Under the pieces are notes generated by a model. That model was not told the origin of the DNA, did no database searches, and saw only the letters and a list, made by a program, of their open reading frames with translations. From Paulinella micropora (lineage: Eukaryota; Cercozoa; Imbricatea; Euglyphida; Paulinellidae), in contig WBZZ01006474.1 in assembly GCA_019918135.1 (NCBI GenBank), forward strand, positions 1-64,000: DNA of 64,000 bases, given 5' to 3'. Shown in pieces: positions 26,192 through 38,189 of the stretch (within the stretch, counting starts at the first letter, position 1; each line of letters starts with the position of its first letter). The translations under genes and the position numbers were made by a program.

Positions 26192-26597
26192 AGTAAGCAA
26201 TAATATTTACTAAATATATTATTACCTTTTTATGGTCAATTTCACGACATAACAATTATACTTAGGCCGGATTACATTCATTACCATTTATATATTTGCC
26301 TATCATATTTATTATTCGTTACAACAATATTGCAGTTATTCATATATTAATTACCAGTTATACACATTGGCCCATACTGATGCAACATCATGAGTTAGGC
26401 TACGAAGCCAGTATATAAATTTATGGTATTTATTTACTCCTCGTGATTATAAATTTATGGTATTTTAGATTGAATTCAAGTCATTGGTTCTTAACCATTG
26501 ATTAGATTCATTATTATCGTTTCAACCTTTGATCAAAGTACCTCAGCGTAAACAATTATTCAAGTATCCGGAGACAATGTCTACTAGCATACTTTCT
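26192..26597 (+). repeat. 3' LTR of A4
   Basis: A 406-bp LTR, followed by the GCCTT target duplication. It differs from its 5' partner by roughly 4-5 percent by eye. Confidence 0.9.
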
Positions 26598-28430
26598 GCC
26601 TTCACCACACCCATCAGACGAACTTGGTCCCAGTCGAAGCCGATGGTCTTGCTCATCGTACTTGTCGTTGCCGTCGGACCCCAGTGACTGCACCGGCCCA
26701 ATCTCCCCTTCCATCGGAAGACGTGCTTGGTACGGACCCCCACACCTAAAGCGGATTAGTCGATGCCACAGAAGCGCAGCCACCCCATGCGATTGAATGG
26801 TTAGGCCAATTCCAACTGGATTCCTCTCGAGCTCCGTCCGCATGACCGATGCCCTTACCAAGCTGGAGCGCACAACGGTACAATAATATCGATGCTTTGG
26901 CTGATCCAACCTTTGACATTCCTCGTCGCAGTAATAGACATGTTGGCAGTTGCCACACATCATCCCCTCCCTACTAGGTTCACGCCCGCAGCGTTCACAC
27001 TGCCTCGCCGGTTCGCCCCCCGTCCGGCTAGCCCTGTCACACTGCTCGCAATCGAAGTCCCACCACCTCCGCTCCAGGTAACAAAAGAGGAGGTAGTTCT
27101 GCCAGTAGAACATTTCATAGGCGCTTGCGTGGTTGAAAACCCGATGCACTTGTGCCGCAGAGAACACCAGCCTTGGAGCTCCATGATCCCTGGTCATCAT
27201 CGGTTCAGGTACCCAATGCTCCCCCGGAGGCTTACGATTAATCACCCCATCGCAGTAGGTAACAGGGTCCATGTCATAGCAGGTAACCGCATCCCCCGGC
27301 CGTCCCCCGAGCACAGCATCCGTAATCTCCCTTTCCACCCTTACCCAGACGTCGCCATCCCACCAGCGCAGATTCTGGCTTATCTTCGCAGGTTCTTCGC
27401 GCTCCCCAATCGATCGCGCACCACCCGAAGATGATGACGAAGCCCCACCAGCCGCCAGCGACGCCGAAGACGAAGACGAAGCTGGTGCCAGTCCCGACGA
27501 AGACGAAGCTCCACGCTCCAGTGCCAACGGCTGCTGGTCCCGCATCATGGACACTGGACGCCCTTCTCCAGCCCCAGGCGACCCAGTCGTACAGAAGCCG
27601 CCCCCATGAGCCATCATATGTCCTTCCATGTCCCCCTCAGCCCCGGCCTCCACTTCCCCAGGCTCCACTAACCCCGGTCGAGGACCCAGGAGGCGCTCAG
27701 GACCATACCTTAGCATGTAATCGTCGTAGCGTTGCTTAGCCTGCGCCTGCCGGATGTAGGTATTACCATGATAAGTGCAGAAGTGCCGGTTTACTTCTCC
27801 GGTATGTAGACCGCATGACGCTGCACCCGCAGACACCTGCGATCGCTACCCACCAGGGCAGAGCACTGATTGCCCTCTCCACCCCTTACCCCTGGGTCGT
27901 CTACCCAACGTAGGCGTATCTTTCCATCTCCCTGCTGAACAAAACCCCAATCTCCCGGTCCACGGAGACCCCTTTTCGAGTCAGTACTCCACGACAGCAT
28001 GTAGAGATACGCCCCCTTGCCATCATCAGGAGGTAGGAAAGAAACGTGTCCATATCGTAAGTAGCCTCCACCAAGCCAGTGGCCGCGTGCAGCGAAGTAG
28101 GCTTCGAGTCCAGAGATTTGCCCTTGTCCTTAGCCACCTTCTTCAGCAGATACGCGAACTTCTGCTTGAGGTCGTTGCAATCCTTGCCCTTGTGAGACTT
28201 ATGCGCGATTTTTCTGGTAAAAGCACGGGTTCGTGCATTCAAAAAATCGATGACGTGGATTGCAGCCCCCACAAGCAAAGCAGCACTTGCCTTTACCCTG
28301 GTCCTTCTGACCATCACGCTGCGAGCCATTACCCCGGCCACCATCGCCACCTTTTCCGGCGGCCTCTTCCTCGATCTCTACTGCTGAAAGCCCGTCCTCA
28401 GTTATGAGCGGGGCTGGCTCATCCTCAGTT
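26598..28430 (-). mobile_element. Family B Copia element, Gag-MYND part (right arm)
   Basis: Minus-strand coding: a lysine-rich Gag end with a Cys/His cluster (CFACGGCNPRHRFFEC, C-x2-C-x6-H-x4-C, a knuckle variant) near 28230-28290, then a serine/alanine-rich linker, then WWDFDCEQC and a MYND finger (26880-26999), then an acidic region that is cut by A4. It continues on the minus strand at 19914. The upper edge, near 28430, abuts element C in the opposite orientation. Fossil; the region from 26603 to 27836 is open in one frame. Confidence 0.8.
26880..26999 (-). other. MYND zinc finger in family B polyprotein
   Basis: This reads CERCGREPSREGMMC, GNC, YYCDEECQ, then KHRYYC. All eight ligands fit C-x2-C-x10-C-x2-C-x5-C-x3-C-x7-H-x3-C, a canonical MYND finger with the usual CQ. 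It is more standard than the family A version, which has His at the sixth position. It is preceded by two more Cys pairs in the linker. Confidence 0.9.
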
Positions 28431-28440
28431 ATGAGTGGGC
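28396..28440. repeat. 27-bp tandem duplication at the B/C inverted junction
   Basis: CCTCAGTTATGAG occurs at 28396-28408 and again at 28423-28435, inside a 27-bp repeat period. Family B on the minus strand ends here and family C on the plus strand starts here. Read on the minus strand, the repeat encodes the short acidic motif LITEDEPAP. Confidence 0.6.
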
Positions 28441-29489
28441 CTAGCTATGGCATGGAAGGAGGGAATGGGTCGGTTGGTGGGGATCACAAGCTTGTACCTA
28501 TTCATGTGGGGGGCAGTGTTGCCTACCGACTGCCAGACGGGCCTACGATGGATTGCATATGGTTCAAGTCATGGGGGCGTCTGGGGACTGTGCGATTGAT
28601 GGTCGATGTGTGCAGAGCAATGGATACGGACGAGGATGAAGATGGGGGGACCGGGGCTTCGTCTGGGGGGCCTGTGGGAGACCCGCCGGGGGGGCCTACG
28701 TCTGCAAGGCGCGATGGGGGCCTGGCAGCAGGGGAAATTTGCTAATGATGGATGGTGGCGCTGGTGTGGGACCTTATGCGACGCCTACTCCTTGGGGTGT
28801 GGGTCACGTCCCGGAGTGGTGCATGGATTGTGCTCCGACAAATCACCATATTCCGAGCAAACTGGGCTTGGCGATGGGGGTTCGGGCGGGACCTGAGGTG
28901 TCTGTGATGGGCTTGGGGGGCGTTCATACCCTTTCGGCCAACGGTGTGGCGTTGTTGCACGGCGTCAATGGTTTGGGTGGGGATTCGTTTTTGCGGTTGG
29001 ACCCGGCATATGTCACTCCGTCGGTGGAGGTGGGGATTGTGTCAACGGGTCAGCTACAGCTGCGTAACTACTCCACACACTGCCAGGGGGAGGGGTTCCT
29101 CATGTCTGCAAAGCAGTTTACGTGCATTGCTGATGGGGACAAGCCGCTGGTGGGTACCTTGTCGAAGTCGACGCTTCGATATGTCTTCACGCCCGGTGGA
29201 CGGCAGAGGGACGTGGGCCAGCTTTCTACGCGGACTCAGGGTTCGGCGTTGTGGTCGACAAGGCCTACGATGAAGAACAAGCCGTGTAAGGTGTCGGGGG
29301 CCTTTATTCATGAGGTCTTTGGGCACAGGAAGCAACGAGCTATGCGACGATTGATCAAGATCATGAAAGGCAAATGGGAGGTGGTTGATCCGGCGAAGTG
29401 CTCGGGCTCTGGGGATGGAGGGCGTTGTGTGGTGTTGTTTGACACAAACGACGTTCAAACCTACCTACAGGGGCAATCAGCTTACAACT

Positions 29490-30060
29490 ATGGGCAAGAC
29501 TGGGGAAGGGCTGAGTGGGGATTGTCCCACGACCGGTCTATGGGGAATACCAGTACTTCCAGCTGTTTGTCGACGACAAATCCCGTTGCAAGTTTCCTTT
29601 CCTTCAGCGAACGAAGGAGAAGGCTGCAGTGGGGGTGGCTAGCCTTAAGGCAGTCATTGCGTTGTGTGGGACTCACGCTCATCCTACCAAGCAGTTTCGG
29701 TCTGACGGGGAGTGGATTTCTACAGTGTGTGCGGACCTGCTACGGGAAAAGGGGATTATAGCTCTACGAGGACGCTACGACTCTAATATGAACGCAGTGG
29801 CTGAGACTTGGCTGAAGCAAGTGTTTCTAGTGGCAAGGGCACTTATGGTGGCAAGGTGTGCCCCATACCAGTTCTTCGGCTACGCTTTGCTGTATGCGAC
29901 GTATATGTTGAACGCGTTTCCTCATAAGGAGGATGTCTCCAGCTACGAGGAGTTCTACAGTCGGGAGCTACCTCACATTTCAGCGTGGCACGTTTTTGGC
30001 TGCTTGGCTTACAGGCATGTGGGCACGCGAAAAGACACACCTCTAACTGCGGAGTTGTGC
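29490..30060 (+). pseudogene. Integrase region of element C
   Basis: It carries the retroviral-type integrase core of Copia elements: GEGLSGD, then FRSDGEWISTV (second acid), then NMNAVAETWLKQ (catalytic Glu), then FGYALLYATYMLNAF and HVFGCLAY. It aligns without large gaps to the integrase remnant of B. Integrase inserts element cDNA into chromosomes. Part of a fossil. Confidence 0.8.
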
Positions 30061-31879
30061 GTGTATTTGGGCCCGGCCGTGGACGTCCTCTTACCTGCTC
30101 TGGTCGACGATCAAGAAAAAGGTTGTGGAAGATAAGCATGTGGACTTTGCGGATCACCTTGCAGGTTGGCCAACAATTTACCAAAAAGGTTCACAGAAAA
30201 CGGACCTGGTCACCTCATTTATCACGTCGGACTTGGAGCGGGCCGGAGCGGTTCCGGAGTGGCGTACCTTTTTTGGAGGGTGCCTGGAATTTGCTTTGTG
30301 ATGTGGAGCGAGCTGGCGATGGGGAGGATGCTTCTGCTTCTGAGGAGGTTCAGCTTGGGGATCTGGACGTTCAAGATGGGATCGGTGATTCTGGTGCAGG
30401 TGGCCATGTGAGTGGTGTTTTTCCAGTTGGTCCAACGATAGAGGTGTCGTCGCTCGGTCCCTTGGCTGATGGTGTTGGGTCTGTGGGGGCACAATCAAGT
30501 CATGTTGCCTTTGCTCCGAGTGCTCAAGTGGTGGCTTCGCAACAGGCTGTGCAGTCGGATGGTGCAGTGAGTGGGCCTGTGGTCCCAGTTCCTCTGGGTG
30601 CGTCGTGCTTGGACGGGGAATGTCGGGATTCAAGGGGAGTGCCTGTGCAGTGGGATGGGGCTGCGGTTAGCGAGTCCAATATCGTGGAGGGCAAGCGTTC
30701 TCGCCGTCCTACTGAGCCTGGGGATGCTCGTTGCTGCTATATGATGATGGAGGTGCCCTCGATGGGGGATTTTCGTTCCTTGGTAAAGGCGGGGGATGCG
30801 TGTGTGTTTGGGATGGATACGGCTGAGCGACGACCCATCTTGCTCGTCATCACGGTTCCCGTCCCAGTCAAGGAGGCTAATCAGTCTGAGAGGAGATTTG
30901 TGGAGTCTCGATTGAAGGACATACAGAAGCACTTTGAGCTGGATGCTTTGCGATTGGTGCGCAAGGATGCGGTCCCGAGGGGGACGAAGGTTGTTGGAGT
31001 GCGGTTCGCTGACTTCGATAAGTACGAGGAGGGAGAATGCATTCAGCAGAAGTCTAGGGTGACTGCGAAGGTGTCAGCAGAAACCTGGTGTGGATTGTGG
31101 CCCAACGTCGATGCCCACTCCTGATGAGCATGCGTTGCGTTGCTTCCTTGCGGTTGCGATGCTGCAGCGTATACGATTGGAGAATGGCGACGATGTATCG
31201 GCGTTCCTGAAGGCACGACGCGATTCGCCGGTCTATGTTCGACTTCCGGGCTTGTACAATCCGCCGGGGTAATACTATGTGTACGAGGCGTGAGCAGGAG
31301 TCAATTGGGGTGCGGGACTCCGCGAATTTGTATTGGTACGACTGTGTCGACCCATTCTATAAGTCTATTGGTATGAAGCCTAATCCATATGACCCGTGCG
31401 TCTTTTCGAAGGTTGATGATAAGATGAAGTTGACGGCGCTGGCAACAACGCATGTTGATGATTATGTGCTGGCACCGACGTCGGGCGAGTTCTCCGATTG
31501 GTTCTGGGGGCGCTTGAAGGCGCGTCAGGGTACGATTACGGTTAACAAAACCATTTGCGGCATCTTGGGACGCGAGGTGACGCAGTGGGAGGATGAGGAG
31601 GGGCGCTTCCATACGATGGTCACGTGTCGCGAGTACATCCGAAATCTACGCAAGAAGTATCCACGAGCTGATGGGAAGGAGTGGACGCCGGTTGGTACGC
31701 CGTGAGTGACGACTCGAGGGGAGTCACGTCATTCGGAGCTCAGCAAGTATGAGCCGCCAAAGGTTTGCGGTGATTTGCGTTGGGTGCGGGCGGTCTTATG
31801 GGAGATAATGAGATCGTGGGGCCCTTGTTCCGGTTGGCGGAGTTTCAGTCGAAGCGGGACCAGTTCGATTACTATGCGG

Positions 31880-32371
31880 CCGAGTGGTTGTTGCGTTACA
31901 TACTTGGTCAGGAGGAGCAGAGAGTCTCCACTATGTGTCCGACGGGAATAGGAATGTGATTGCGTTTGGCGACGCGTCGTATGCCTCCGAGTGGGACTAT
32001 CATTCGAGGTCAGGGGGCCTGGCCACGCTGGCGGGTGGAGTCATTGCGTCATACTCGGAAAAGCAGCGTGTACCGTCGACCTCGACGAATGAGGCGGAGA
32101 CGAGTTGCCTCTCAGCCATCATAAATGTCAGCAAGTCCATTCACAACTTTCTTTGGGAGATTCCGGTGCATGAGTCTAACAAGTTGCTGGAGGGGTTGGC
32201 GGCGGAGCCACCTACCATGTATATCGACAACTCAGCCACTGTCTTAGGAGCAAATACCAATATCTTCTCGAGGCGTCAGAGGCATTTGGAGGTCAAGCTG
32301 GCCCACATCAACCATGAAGTATCCGAATTCGAGAGGAACGTGAAGGTGTTCCACATCCGTGATGCGGAAAA
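31880..32371 (+). pseudogene. RNase H region of element C
   Basis: The Copia RNase H block: FGDASYASEWDYHSRSGG, then SEKQRVPSTSTNEAET, then MYIDNSATVLGAN, then HLEVKLAHINHEV. The catalytic acids of the fold (D, E, D) are visible in those blocks. It ends where the A5 LTR starts. Confidence 0.85.
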
Positions 32372-32777
32372 AGAAAGTATGCTAGTAGACATTGTCCTCG
32401 AATACTTGAATCATTGTTTACGCTGAGGTACTTTGATCAAAGGTTGAAACGATAATAATGAATTTAATCAATGGTTAAGAACCAATGACTTGAACTCAAT
32501 CTAAAATACCATAAGCTTATGATCACGAGGAGTAAATAAATACCATAAATTTACATACTGGCTTCGTAGCCTAACTCATGATGTTGCATCAGTATGGGCC
32601 AATGTATATAACTGGTAATTAATATATGAATAACGGCAATATTGTTGTAACGAATAATAAATATGATGGGTAAATATATAAATGGTAATGAATGTAATCC
32701 GGCCTAATTATAACTGTTATGTCGTGAAATTGACCATAAAAAGGTAACAATATATTTAGTAAATATTATTGCTTACT
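32372..32777 (-). repeat. 3' LTR of A5
   Basis: A 406-bp LTR in reverse orientation that interrupts the RNase H region of element C. A polypurine tract (complement CTCCCCCTCGG) follows at 32778-32788. Confidence 0.9.
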
Positions 32778-33025
32778 CTCCCCCTCGGCATAACAATATG
32801 TATAATAGATGGTGAAATAAGTGATGATATAGTAACATAGATGTAATAAGTAGTAACTATGTTCATGATTGGATAATATAATACATGTTAAAGCTACTTT
32901 AACACTGAAAAGGAAAAAAAAATTTGAGTCAATAGTGGCATCAATGGATGCAGGTCCTTGCAACGGTATAGCAAGTCTGTTATTGTAAGTTCATCCTTAG
33001 TGTTTAAGCGGAAGTAATAATCGCA

Positions 33026-34400
33026 CTATGCCTCGAAATGAGGTATAACGTCCTTAAGTAATACAGTAAATTGTGGGACTATTTCTGAAGATCGCGGAGT
33101 TGGAAGTGACTTCGTCATCAAGTCAGCCAGGTTGTCCTTCGTAGGCACATGTCGAACGATCACCTCCCCGGCTCGTACTCGCTCCACCACGTAATGGTGT
33201 TTGAGGGCCAGATGACGCGTGCGGTTGGTACCCATGCCGTTGGTTGCATTCAGCACTGCCCGCCGGTTGTCGTTGTTGATTGTGACCGGCGTCTTCAACG
33301 GGATGCCGATGTCTTGGCACATGTGTAGGATTGCGATCGCTGTCCGGCACGTTGTAGAGTTGGCGATGGTTTCAGCGTCTTGGGTCGACAGCGCGACAGT
33401 TGGTTGAAGCTTCGAACTCCACGCTATTGGGCCGGTCGTCATGTGCAGTTGACCCGTTCTCGAACGTCGCGTGTACTCACATCCCCCGAGGTTGCTGTCC
33501 GAAAAGGAAATAAGTTCAAACCTACGGGTTTGAAAAGGGAAAGTGCCTCTTGGCGTTCGAAGGTATCGAAGGATGCGGGCTATTGCGGAGTAGGCCACAT
33601 CAGGCTTCTTGGAGGCGAGCACGGCTGCGTGATTGACTGCGTAGGAGATCGCAGGTTGAGTCTGGGTTGCCGGCCAGAGGAGGGCACCGAGCAAGCGAGG
33701 GAGCGAGAAACGCCGAAGCATTGCTGCTTTATTGGCAGGTGGAGGGTCAGTCATGGCTGCAGGGGTAGCCACCGGCTTGGCCTCGTGAAAGTTGAAATCC
33801 CTGAGCATGCCCTTAATATATTCATGTTGATGTATTACTATGCCCTGATGTCCTAACAAACTGCAAACCACAGAACGTCCTAACCTGGCCCAAATCTTTC
33901 ACCCTAAATGAATGTTTCAATTTGGTAAACAGGGCCTTATGCTCGTTCGTAGTCCTATGAAAAACAAGCAAGTCATCTGTGCGTAGTAGTAGGTAGAGAG
34001 GTAGTTTCGGCCGGTTTCTAACCTGAGGCAAAAAGAAGATACAAGGGTCTAGTGTGGATTGTTTGTATCCTGTTTGCCTCACGCTTGCCGAAACATGATC
34101 GAGCCATCTTCGCCCTGCCTGAGGGGTGCCATAAAGTGCCTTCTTCAACAATAAAATCATTGAAGGGTCACTTTCGTTTTCATATCCTTTCGGCGGGTAG
34201 GCGAAGGCGAGGTCCTTCATGTCTGCATGGGAATACGCCTGTGAGAAGTCAAGATGAGAAATCATAAGGCCACTAAAGGCAGCATACGAGACTAGTAGCA
34301 AAAGAAACATAGGTTGGGCGGTGGGTGAGGAACATTCGTATGGACTATAATGTATATATTCTTTCATTCTATTTCCTAACGCTACTAGTCGCGATTTGTA
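33026..34400 (-). pseudogene. Copia reverse transcriptase-RNase H region of A5
   Basis: The same blocks as in A4 (HLDFSQAYSHADM, LRTDDLLVF, GPIAWSSKLQPTVALST), almost identical by eye. The closeness of A4 and A5 here fits shared descent by duplication or gene conversion. Fossil. Confidence 0.82.
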
Positions 34401-37400
34401 TTTTTGCTGCCCTGTCGATTCGTCTGTCTTGATTGCATCGACGAATGTGGTATGAACGGGAGGTACGTTCGCTGTTGTTGCTGTGGCCCGAGGCACCCAT
34501 TGTAATGCCTCACATTCAAACAATCCTTGCAACTCGGCCAACTGTGCAGCGAGTACCTGTGGGTGTGACTTTATCTTTTCCTGAGAAATGTGTAATACTC
34601 TCGTAAACAAACAATAGTTATCCTGTTCTATGGCCTGTTCTTCCTTCCCCTCAAGCTGATGAGCAAAACTGATGTGAGCAGCGTGAGTGGGGTGGTGTGG
34701 TGGTGTTTGTTTCCTTTGCCTAGGCTGGGCAACTATGTTTGTTGGAGTTATTGCAGCACCATCCCATTGTCGTGGTATGCCTTTATTGCTGGTCCCATTA
34801 TTTGGGAGGGGGAATTGGGTCGCAGATAAAGGTTGATGGGATGGGGTTGGTGTCGGTTGGTTGTGTAGTGTTGTCTGTCGAGGTGCTGTGCTTGTCTTTG
34901 TCTTTTGTGCAACTGAAGTTGTTGAGTTGGGAGCAAATGTGGTGGGTGGGGGGGAGTAGAGAGCCAAAGGACGGGTTCGGTTCCACGTAAAGGCTTGAAG
35001 TGGGTTCGGTGGTTGGGTATGTTGTCTCACCTTCCAGTGTGTCCAGTGTGTTTGCTGTGTTTGGTGAAAAAGTCGACCGTTGTTCTTTTGGCTACCAGCC
35101 GCTGGGTGTGTCAAAGTTATGGAATTGTGGTAGTTGGTCCTCGTTTTTCCACTGGACAGACTGGGTAGTTGGTAGAGCAGTCTACGTCTCGTTGTGCGAC
35201 ACGAGGAGTGGTTGCCAAGGGCGTCTGGGCACCTTGCAAGTGTAGCCGCGAGTCGTAGTGTCGAAACGTACGTTGCCCTTTTCCACCGTAGCCACTTGTC
35301 TGGTTTCCTGAATGAGTATCTTATAGACACGACGATATGTATTATAGCCGATGAGTGTGCCTGGTACAGCGACAGGCTGTGCCTTTGTCGTTTCCACTTT
35401 GACCCATGTAAGGCACCCAAAAGGTTGAATAAATGATTGCACAGGCTTCTGGCCCATGGGAATTGTAGGATCGCTTTGTGTGTATCCTCCCAAAATGTGT
35501 GTGGCAAGCCTGCGCCTAACTGTGCAGCTAGGGCGCGTGTGTCGTCTGTCCTATTCATCCTTTCTGCAAAGGGTTCATGTTTGGCTCGTTGCGTGTGGTG
35601 GTCTTAAGTATGATGCAGTGTTTGTCTGTGTAATCTCTTAGTAGTTTAGACACAAACTTACCATCTGCTCTTATTTGTTTTAGCTTATTACATGATTGTC
35701 TCTCAAAGAAGGCAAATATGCGTGTGAGATGAGGCATGTATAGCTCAGACTCACGTGTGGGTGTGTAGAAGTCGCAAGCAAACTTTGTGTGAGAACATGT
35801 AACTCCCCCTCGATAGTAGTTTCCGAACCTTGATCGAACGGGAAATGGACTGCTGAAGTCTATGTTTAATGCCTAACCTTTCTTGTACTCTAGGTCTAGA
35901 TAGTCCCTCTATACATAGGGGGTTTGTTGGTTTGCCCCTGTTACATCCATGACATGCACGTACCAGACGCATCCAATCTTTACCAGCGATGCGTCTGCCT
36001 ACACTGTTTGCAAACTCGTGCATTATCTGCGGGTTTGCATGCATTAAAGCTCTGTGTAGGGTCATAGCGTCGTACGGTGCATGTGATGGTAGAGGGTTGA
36101 CTGACCATAGTGCAAGATCTGGCAGGCTGTCGACAGTCGCGGCCAATGTTGGTGTTCTCGTGGCTTGGACCTGTATGGTATGTATCGTTGATGAGGGTCA
36201 AGTGGTTTTGTTCCAGGTCTATCTAGTTCATATAGTAGGCGTGAGTTGAGCCTCCCCCTTGCAAATATGTTCTTTCTGTCTTAGTGTTATGGGTTTGTCG
36301 TATATGAATACTTGTCCATTCTGGTGAATGATTGTCTTGTGCATGTCGTGGTCAAGGCGTGGGGTGGGGACAAGGTTGAATGGTAATGATGGTGATATGA
36401 GTGAGTTTGGAAACGACTGTTTAACCGATATAGCATAACCATTGAGCCACGTCGGAGTGGCAGTCGCCCTTGTCCTCACCGGAAGTGGTTTGCCGGATAT
36501 GTTGTTTAGGAAAGCCGGCTTCTCTTCGCGGACAGACTTGGGGTCGACGGGGCCCTTCGCGTGGAATAGCCAGCGGTTGCATGCGCTATCTACAACGTCG
36601 GGAGGGTTGTCGTCGGCCATCAGGACGTAGTTGACTGCAGGGTGTTTGAGCTCTTTCCGTTCGAGGTCCATCGTCTCTTGCATCCATGCGTTGTATTCGT
36701 TCATATCCTTGAACTCCAAATACTCTAACTCTGGATGATCGTTGACGTAGTATTGCCACTCTCGAACGTTGGCGAAGTCCAGTGCGGGTGGGAAGAAGCG
36801 GTCCTCGTACTCTGGGTCGTCGAGCTCCGGTTCGTCGATGTCGTCGCAGGCGTCCTCGTCAGCTACGGTTTCCGCATCTGCTGTGTCTTCCTTCGAACCA
36901 TTGTTCAACGATAACGTCCGACCCCCAGTCAACTACTACCCGCCTGCAGGGCCTGAAGAAGCTGAAGAGCTGCGAGAACGCCTAAGACGCCAGGACTACT
37001 CACACACAATCGAGTTCGTGGTGATGGCAGACATCTTCGACGAGCTGGAGGAAAAGAAAGACCCAATGTCAGGTATGAATGGCCTCACCGTGGGCGGTCG
37101 GTGCTTCAGGTCGGGCAGCATGTCTGGTATGTTCAGCATCCACTTCAGCTGCTTCTCCAACAGTCGTCGCCACTGTTCACTCGTTGCGTCTATTCCATAG
37201 GGTCTGTGTTGTTCTGCCTCCACTTCGTCCATTCCAGTCGGTGGTGGTCGTAGTGTAGCCCACGTTGCTGTCGGTTCGGCAAATGAATAGGCGTGGTCTA
37301 AGGTTTGCGTTTGGTGTCGCTGAGGTCTCCGCGTTGTCTTCGTCATTTTGCGCGAAGTTGAGGTGGGCATGTGATTGTGCCATCGTCGCAGTCCTGGAGT

Positions 37401-37939
37401 CCACACGTCTCCCTCTAGTTGTAAATTCATCCAGGCTCATGGCCATGTCTAACATTGTGGGTGAGTCAATGAATAATAGAGGTGCGTGCGGCCCCCCTTC
37501 GCGGTATCGCAGCAGGTGCTGAAATGCGAGATCGGCCAATGCGGGTTGGTCTGTTGGTATGCCGAGTAGGTCATACCTCGTTCCTCTTGCTCGTAGCTTG
37601 TCGATCAGGGGATGACGCTTGGCCATGTTGCAGAATTCCTTGTGTGCCGGCCAGTCGGTCTTCTGGTGGTCGATGTTGCAGTAGTAAACAAGCTGTCAGC
37701 CGCTGCATCGCTTTAACTTCCCCTTCTTGATTGCCGCAGTATGTGCAGTCCCATCTGACATTGCCACGCTTGGCTTCGCGAACGGCTTTGCAGTCGATGC
37801 AGTCCGGTTTGGTTAATGACCATTGCTCTGGAAGCAGGCGGAAGTCCTTCACGATGCTCCAGTATGCCAACTGTTCAGTAGTGGGGTGACGGAAGCAATG
37901 ATGTGCGTCGGACCAAGCGAAGGTGTACTCCGTCGGTCG

Positions 37940-38189
37940 AGGAGTAAATAAATACCATAAATTTATATACTGGCTTCGTACCCTAACTTATGATGTTGCA
38001 TCAGTATGGGCCAATGTATATAACTGGTAATTAATATATGAATAACGGCAATATTGTTGTAACGAATAATAAATATGGTACGCAAATATATAAATTGTAA
38101 TGAATGTAATCCGGCCTAATTATAATTGTTATGTCGTGAAATTGACCATAAAAAGGTAACAATATATTTAGTAAATATTATTGCTTACT
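37940..38189 (-). repeat. Partial 5' LTR of A5
   Basis: The last 250 bp, in window order, of a reverse-oriented family A LTR; the Gag-proximal end of the LTR is absent. It is followed by AAGGC and then family B. Confidence 0.85.

Larger units (their letters stand above)
19915..26597 (+). mobile_element. Copia family A element, copy A4 (fossil, inserted in B)
   Basis: A plus-strand Ty1/copia element with both LTRs (19915-20317 and 26192-26597), flanked by the 5-bp duplication GCCTT (19910-19914 and 26598-26602). Parts: Gag from 20297, knuckle 21319-21360, spacer, MYND finger about 22769-22885, protease region near 23950, pre-integrase remnant about 24480-24590, reverse transcriptase about 24600-25130, RNase H about 25440-25940, polypurine tract 26181-26191. 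The copy is broken several times and is internally shortened compared with A7. By eye its LTRs differ at about 15-20 places in 400 bp, which suggests an old insertion. It is the palindrome partner of A1. Confidence 0.9.
28430..32371 (+). mobile_element. Copia element C (relative of B), interrupted by A5
   Basis: A plus-strand Ty1/copia fossil related to B: the shared block GGDSFLRLDPAYVTPS matches GGDSYMRLDPTYVTPD of B. Parts: glycine-rich spacer 28430-28745; protease start WCMDCAPTNHH near 28830-28860; pre-integrase FIHEVFGHRKQRAM about 29300; integrase about 29490-30060 with FRSDGEW and YDSNMNAVAETW; connecting region 30200-30900; reverse transcriptase about 30950-31650 with THVDDYVLAP; RNase H about 31940-32370. 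It lacks the Gag end and is cut by A5 at 32371. Several breaks. No 3' LTR is seen. Confidence 0.85.
32372..38189 (-). mobile_element. Copia family A element, copy A5 (chimeric flanks, fossil)
   Basis: A minus-strand family A copy: 3' LTR 32372-32777, RNase H about 33030-33500, reverse transcriptase about 33840-34400, connecting region 34450-35200, integrase region 35400-36150, protease about 36590, MYND remnant about 37635-37752, and a partial 5' LTR 37940-38189. It is broken many times, lacks Gag and is internally rearranged. The flanks do not match: GAAAA before the 3' LTR (32367-32371, in C) and AAGGC after the 5' LTR (38190-38194, in B). AAGGC is the duplication of the A1/A4 insertion, so A5 looks like a recombinant of two insertions. 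Confidence 0.85.

Noticed and set aside
27431-28407. Plus-strand open frames across 27431-28407
   Set aside because: They are antisense to the B Gag-MYND coding, which has recognisable zinc motifs on the minus strand; the plus frames are only compositional.
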